This document shows positions 58,159 through 64,000 of a DNA stretch of 64,000 nt, one piece after another. The first letter of the stretch is position 1. Each line of letters opens with the position of its first letter. The translations under genes were made by a program, and so were the position numbers. A model generated the notes under the pieces. It was not told where the DNA came from, searched no databases, and worked only from the letters and a program-made list of their open reading frames with translations. Source of the stretch: Bugulina stolonifera (Eukaryota; Bryozoa; Gymnolaemata; Cheilostomatida; Bugulidae); NCBI GenBank assembly GCA_935421135.1, contig OW285193.1, forward strand, positions 9,666,496 through 9,730,495. Reading direction: 5' to 3'.

Positions 58159-59271
58159 ATGCTTTACGAATTTCTTGAAAATGTATCTATATCTCTAGTC
58201 CGGGAGTTTCTCAAAAGAAAAGTAAGTATCACTTCACTACCATAAGTAGATACATGTATTATGCATGTGGACATGAATGATCGTAATAGTAATAATCCAA
58301 CATAATATGCCATGCAGAGTCCATTTGTTCTGTGCAATGACAATCTCCCTTCTCTCCCTCTGATCACTCTAATGATGCTTTTAATAGGCATGCATCATTG
58401 CTCATCTGATATTTTTAAAGTTTAAACATGCATGCAATTTACATTGTAGTTGTCTGCATATGTCAGAAACTATACTTATTAAGGAGAAAGAAGAAATTTA
58501 TTTGTTGTCCACAAAGTATTCTGGCACGATATTAGGGTATTTCACTTTTAACAGCCATAATCTCATCCTTTCTGATTGCAAATATTTTATTAGAAACAAA
58601 GTTGCTTCTTGTCTAGTTACCATAGAACTGTTTGAAATTGATTCCTACCATATTTTGTCATCTCTGGTCCGTGAAAATCACAACATGCTTTGTGCAGCAT
58701 GCTGACTCTCAAATGGAAAACAAGTCATACTACTAGTGTTGAGGTTTAAAATTGTCTAATGCGCGTCACAAAATATTTATTTTGATTATCAGTTGATGTA
58801 GGCCTTTCTAAATTTGTGACTAGGCCTACTATCAGATTTTTCATTATGAATTTTTTCTTGATTCATTGATTACCTGCACTGTTGCCTGATTTAATTTGAA
58901 AGCCCAATGTTCAGAAAAGTATTTTTGTTCCTGTGCTACCACTGATTAGTTGTATTGAGGGTAAAACTTCATATTTTAATAACTTTAGGGGCTCACAATA
59001 AAATAAAATAAAATCAAAATGATGATTTGAGCATTAGAATGAATCTCAACCTAATATTTATTTTTATTCTTGGTCGATGTTCTTCTTTCTAGTGAGTGTT
59101 ACAAGACTTTTCATTATGGTTTTTTTCATGATAGATTAATTACCTGCATTGTTCAATTGTTGCCTGATTTAATTCGAAAGCCCAATGAATATTTCCAAAG
59201 AAATCTTTATGCTCTTGGGCTACGGCTGATTAGTTGCAAAACTTCATATTTTATAACTTGGTACACTTTAG
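57890..59271. repeat. diverged tandem duplications upstream of and within MINDY4 intron 1
   Basis: About 58840-58990 and 59110-59275 match: ATTACCTGCA.TGTT, GCCTGATTTAATTTGAAAGCCCAATG, CTGATTAGTTG, AAAACTTCATATTTTA, CTTTAGGGGCT.ACAATAA. The second copy contains the real exon 2 acceptor; the first has a decayed version. 57895-57945 resembles 59010-59060 (ATTAAAATGAGGATTT ... TCTCAACCTGTTATTT). Confidence 0.75.
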
Positions 59272-62200
59272 GGGCTTACAATAACCTACCAGACACTGGA
59301 TGAAGAATTTCCTAAAACTGAAGACAGCATCACAAACAGAACTGATTTAGCCAAATATCTGCACATAGAAAAGCTACTCAAGCAAAACAAGGTAATAAAT
59401 GAACTACATGCCCATGCTATTCACTGATAATAGACAAAACAGGGTAATTGTGGCTTTAACTAGTTGTATTTCAATTAATGCTAAGGTTGAACACAAAGTG
59501 ACGGCCTCAAATTGATATTGATATTGCTATTGATATTGATATAAGCTATTAAGTATATTATGTGTATTGTCACAAACTGCGGACAAATAGTGCCTTTAGG
59601 TTTGGTATGTCATAGTTTGTAGAATAAAGGTGTGAAGTGTGATGGCGTTCTAGCAGTTATGATGTTACCATAAATATTTATAGTTTAAATTGAGGGCTGA
59701 TTGCCACGGCACTATAATATCTATAAATTGATAAATCTCTCTAAAAATGTGATAAACTTGTCCTGATTATTCCATCGAATTAAAATATCAAGCTAATTCA
59801 GCTCGATTAGGTTTTTAGTTTAATACATTGTATATTCTATCTTTCTAGAAACAGGCAACACCTCTCCGAACAATACTTGAAGTAGTTGTAAGGTCCCTGA
59901 TTGAAAATGAGGCCCCAAAAGAGCAATATGATGACAGTAGGTTCACATACCAGCCACCTGTACCTGCAAGAAATCCACAAACTGAGCACAGCAGAGCTAC
60001 ACCCTTGCCCTCTCAGCACACTAACAACGGTAATTGGCGACATTTATCTATCAGTATAACTGCATTTATATATCAGTATATAACATGCGAGTGTGAATAT
60101 TAGGTGTATTTAAGACTTCTGTTTATTTGGTAAGTTCAGTTAAAGATTTCAGTGCTGTAAGATGATAATAGTAGATGGTTGTTCCAATGGCGACGATCAA
60201 TCTCTCTCAGAAAATTATTTATGAGTATAAAGTGTACGTCTTGTTGTTTGTATTCTATGATGCTTGAAACCATACATACATGTATGTCTGATACTATAAT
60301 TAGGTTTTGTGTCCTACTACTGTATTACTCACACTAAAGTGTTCATGTCAATATATTCTTCACTACTTTATTATGAATGCTAATATTTATTACTGTTACA
60401 TACTAACAGGAAACTTGGTTATTGAGGATGACCTTGAAACTGAGCAAATGGCAGGTCGTGGTATGGATGATGTCATTCCTCATCAAGCAACTCCACAGAC
60501 GGCTCCATTGCCTCCACAGAGCAGACAAACTAAAAGGAAGAAACATCGAAAAGCTCATGCTAAGCCAAGTATGGTGAGTGTTGTGTTGTAATTGAGACAT
60601 AGTTATCTGTCAATCTAATGCTCGGGTGAAGGTCGAACCAGGCTTCAAATTATTCATCGGGCCGAGGTCTTAACCGCTAACTGCGCAAAGGAAAGGTAGA
60701 CAGTTGCTTACTGAGAAATACGAGAAGGACTTCAAAAGCTAATGATGGATCAATTAGACGACTTTAACAGAGTGATTCCTACTGAGAAATAGTTATACTA
60801 GGCAACTGAGCACTATGAATTCCTCCATATTGCATTAAACATCCAGAGTCTCCGAGACAACATGATCATGTGAATGGAACTATACAACTCATGAAATTCA
60901 AAATCAGTACTATTTGCAGTACGTGATAAACCGCGCTTTTTAACAACCTTCTATCAGGTAGTCAGTGAAAATTATTTACAAATTATCAAATATTTATATT
61001 TAGTTTTGGCTTGTCAACAGTCTCTTTATATACATACATATGCACACTTTTATGTTGTAATAGTTACAAAGACATTGATTCAAAGTACCCCACTCTAGTA
61101 TAGCATGGCCGTTCTAATCATTTTCTATCAATAGCCAATAGAAAGATAGATAACAAATTTTGATTTAATATGGCAATTCTTTGAGGCTATCACCACCAAT
61201 GCGAAACAAGCTTAGCTGATATTTCTTGACGAGTGACATTTTTCAAAGAGGAACCATTGATACTGAGATGCGGAAATTTCCATGGAACCCAGGCTATGTG
61301 CCTTATACATGCATTCTCGTTTTAGGTCCACATGTAGTAGACCTCGGCACGTTTAATCCGTACTGTATGATAAACATGGTGTTGCAAATTGGTATCTTTA
61401 GAATCCTCCATGGTGTGGGTTTGTCACACAGTGAACTATAATCATCTTTAAACAATCTTTGTTGACCCTATTGGAGGAACTCTTCTGTAGATCAAAGCAA
61501 ACACAACAACCCCATTCTGTTATTTAGATTGTGTTAAATTTTATAGGAGGAAGAGGAAGTAGATCAGACAGATCTGGACATGAAAGGCCCCGCCCATTTG
61601 ACAGCTGGCTATTTTCAACATGTTCAGAAAGGGGAGACAAATCCTGCTCTTGTAGAAAATGATGGAGAGATAACCTCTGGTGTGAATTTACAAGTAGAGG
61701 ACGAGGTTGGAATCCAACAAGACGATGGAATAACTCCCAATGTGGACATTGAGTGTGGAGATCGGATAACTTCTGCTGATGTGACTTCTGATAGTAGTAA
61801 CACTAATTCTAGTAGCACTCCTTCACATGGACAGGAAGGTAAGCTTTATGATGTTACCATAATTATTTGTGGGACTTCAAGTCAGTCAGCCAATCCTAAG
61901 TGACATTAAAGTAGCATTTTGTCGCGTAGAGTTGATTAACGTAGGCAAGTTGTACACCACTTTGACGTTAAATATATTATCTAATTCGCTAGCATGGTGA
62001 TACTTTTGGGAATGTATTGGTAGTTTATATGGTTTGATGCTGTTCATTACCCCACATGTGACTTTGAGGTAATAGAGATCCTGTACTTCCTGTTTTGAAG
62101 CCATGAAAACTGTCGCCACTGTTGTTAATATGTTACATTGCTACTCTAGAGGTTGCAGTGGCTGAACCAACACCAGACAGCCATTCAGATGACGGTGAAA

Positions 62201-64000
62201 AACTTGTTCCTAAACCTCCACAGAAAATGCCTGAATATATGAGTTCATCTGTGAAAAGCAATGTGGAAAAGTCAATGGAGCTTCTGAGACAGAGGAGACT
62301 GATGCAGCAGAGAGCTGAGTCTATTCTCCAGCCACAGAAAGTAGAGGTAGCAGAGTCTGTGGAGAGATCAGTGCCACAGGGAGAGATCAAGGAAATGTCT
62401 TCTGCAGCTATTGAGCTTGAACCAGAGGAAGAGAGTTATAGCCCAAGGATTATCTAGTAGGTGTATTAATACAACATTGACCTTAGCTTACTGTGATTGG
62501 CTGGTTTAGTAGGGTTTTAGGATATAATTCCAGTGTTTACACCGGACTACACCCACCTCAGGCTTCATGTGCATAACATGTGGTTTATCTTGCCCAAGGT
62601 TGGTGCTCATTTGCACATGGCATGATGAAGATTACCCCAGAGTCAAGTAATAGTTTCCTCTCTGTTGCTGTAAATTTTTGGTCAACATTTCAGTATGGTG
62701 ACAACTTTTTAGCATTAGATCTCAAGTCTGTCTGCTCCATTACAATAATTATCGTACTCAACCAAATTTGGGTTTGTAATGAAAATGTTGTATAATTTTC
62801 ATTACTAATGACCAGTGCTGTAACATGTTATGCACACCAAACCTGAGGGAAGACAACTCCAGCCAAACTATGCTGCCCATTACAATGTGTCTCTTTATTC
62901 AGTGTAACTATACTGTAGCTACTGTCATTAGTAAGCTCTTTCAACAATCATTTCCTTGCTGACTGTTGAGAATGTGACAATGAGATTGGAGGAATTACTA
63001 AATCATCTGGTTGCTATAGTTACCACTATCAACAATGCTCCACTGATTATAATTACTATTATTGTTACTACAATCTAGCCCAGTAGAAGATGTGCCACCA
63101 GTCTCTGCTGACAACGAACGCACCGAACAGTTGGTTTCTCCTTCCAAAGGTGCTAAGGCTACAATCAAATCAGAGGAGGAGACGGTTAACAAACAACCTG
63201 CAAAGTTCATGTCGGTGAAGGAAGTGATATCCACAGCTAAACCCATAGACATACAGACGGCCATGGTAGGTATCCAATCTAGCTGTTTGGATTTATTTTC
63301 TCCCATTTGTGAACCCTGCAGAAGATAGCCTTCTCCTGATGATTACTTTCCACACTTTTGTTTTCCCTCAAAGTTTTAGGCATAAAAATGTAGATGTAAA
63401 TGTAAATGTGCTAATGAATGTTGTTGTTAGTTTTCCTAATCCTCCCGATAATATGATTTTGGTACAATGTAGACACAAACAGTTGTAAGGGTAGGCTATG
63501 AACTACATATACATGTACCGCTACTAAGGCTCGGTGTGAGCTTCAACAGGCCAACTCCATTGTTTATTGGCATGGCTCTATAGGCGAGGTGTAGTAACAG
63601 TCGTCGCAGAGTGACCTCCATTCATATCTAGCCAATATCCAAAGGTGATTTCTGATATATTACATAATTGGAGTCGTTGCATTGCAGCAACGCTCCAGGA
63701 TGCCGGAGACTGCAAAAACCAAAATGTTAGTCTTTGCATAGGCGAACAAATAGTGCCCCAGAATAAGGCCTCCTCCCGCCTGGTGAAAATCACCAAACTG
63801 CTTCACTACATCTTCTATTAACTCATTAGCATTGTTTACTTTATTTGTGCAAGGGTGGACAATTCCCATATGTAATATCAACTCCGAAATATTGTAATGT
63901 AGTAAGCGGTGGTAACCCCCAAGTATTTGATCATATTATAAAGTTTCACTGTACATGATTATACAAGTAGTTTAATATCCTCCCTGTTTAGGAGCTGAAG
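58159..64000 (+). CDS. MINDY4: MINDY4 (FAM188B) homologue, N-terminal part, runs off the window
   Basis: Exons 58159-58221, 59272-59391, 59849-60029, 60410-60573, 61547-61838, 62150-about 62434, 63084-63265 and 63992 onward. All but one border are clean GT-AG with matching phases. MINDY4 is a predicted Lys48-linkage deubiquitinase. The start MLYEFLENVSISLVREFLKRK|GL and the block TNRTDLAKYLHIEKLLKQNK fit the LisH-like N-terminus of vertebrate FAM188B closely. TAKPIDIQTAM|ELK matches the stretch that leads into its catalytic domain. Between them lies a long acidic, Pro/Ser-rich, poorly conserved linker with a basic patch (TKRKKHRKAHAK). The catalytic Cys/His domain lies beyond the right edge. 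Exon 6 is odd: the frame reaches TAG at 62455, and only a weak GTTATA donor at 62435 restores phase to exon 7. Confidence 0.88.

Noticed and set aside
58460..58705. Plus-strand frame of 81 codons in MINDY4 intron 1
   Set aside because: No in-phase link to MINDY4 exons, whose homology continues directly from exon 1 to 59272. No recognised domain.
62580..62795. Possible extra MINDY4 exon
   Set aside because: An open frame exists, but phases do not connect exon 6 to exon 7 and no family similarity was seen.

Overview
This is animal nuclear DNA. It is AT-rich, genes are split by GT-AG introns, and three genes can be matched to animal families: a C8orf33/UPF0488 homologue, a MINDY4 (FAM188B) homologue and a GNAT acetyltransferase. 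There are also tRNA-derived SINEs, hAT transposons, foldback MITEs and a Ty3/gypsy element. The mix of PAN plus C-type lectin proteins, abundant TACATGTA words and many SINEs and MITEs suggests a marine invertebrate such as a sponge or mollusc. The taxon cannot be fixed from the sequence alone, and no searches were run.

Layout. At 0.25-1.0 kb are the last two exons of an unrecognised plus-strand gene. From 1.8 to 32.8 kb lie four minus-strand copies of a small secreted-type PAN-plus-CTLD gene. Three are intact (8.3-9.6, 14.0-15.6 and 31.3-32.8 kb) with nearly identical exon sizes of 48, 247, 189 and 206-209 nt. One (1.8-2.8 kb) is truncated and carries an in-frame stop. Between them are a 50-bp and an 11-bp minisatellite, a 99-bp perfect palindrome, two hAT elements with intact 8-bp target duplications (10.4-11.8 and 17.2-20.4 kb), and a degraded Ty3/gypsy element (23.6-28.7 kb, minus strand). 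Downstream of its pol gene the gypsy element has an ORF resembling an SGNH/GDSL hydrolase.

From 33.65 to 41.46 kb is a five-exon minus-strand C8orf33/UPF0488 gene. A decayed copy of its last exon at 30.3-30.5 kb shows that a block holding the C8orf33 3' end and a lectin gene was duplicated. A small plus-strand spliced gene may lie inside its intron 3. From 41.5 to 52.7 kb I see no convincing gene, only SINEs, MITEs, foldbacks and AT-rich sequence. From 52.75 to 56.80 kb is a four-exon plus-strand GNAT acetyltransferase gene with a seven-codon first exon. From 58.16 kb to the right edge are the first eight exons of MINDY4. Its catalytic domain lies beyond the window.

There is no operon-like logic. 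The region reads as a tandemly duplicated lectin family with much transposon traffic, followed by ordinary housekeeping-type genes. The most unusual object is the gypsy element with its SGNH-like downstream ORF and two poly(A) tracts. Next are the nested insertion at 10.0-12.1 kb (a SINE foldback inside a hAT inside an LTR-like repeat) and the palindrome next to the broken lectin copy.
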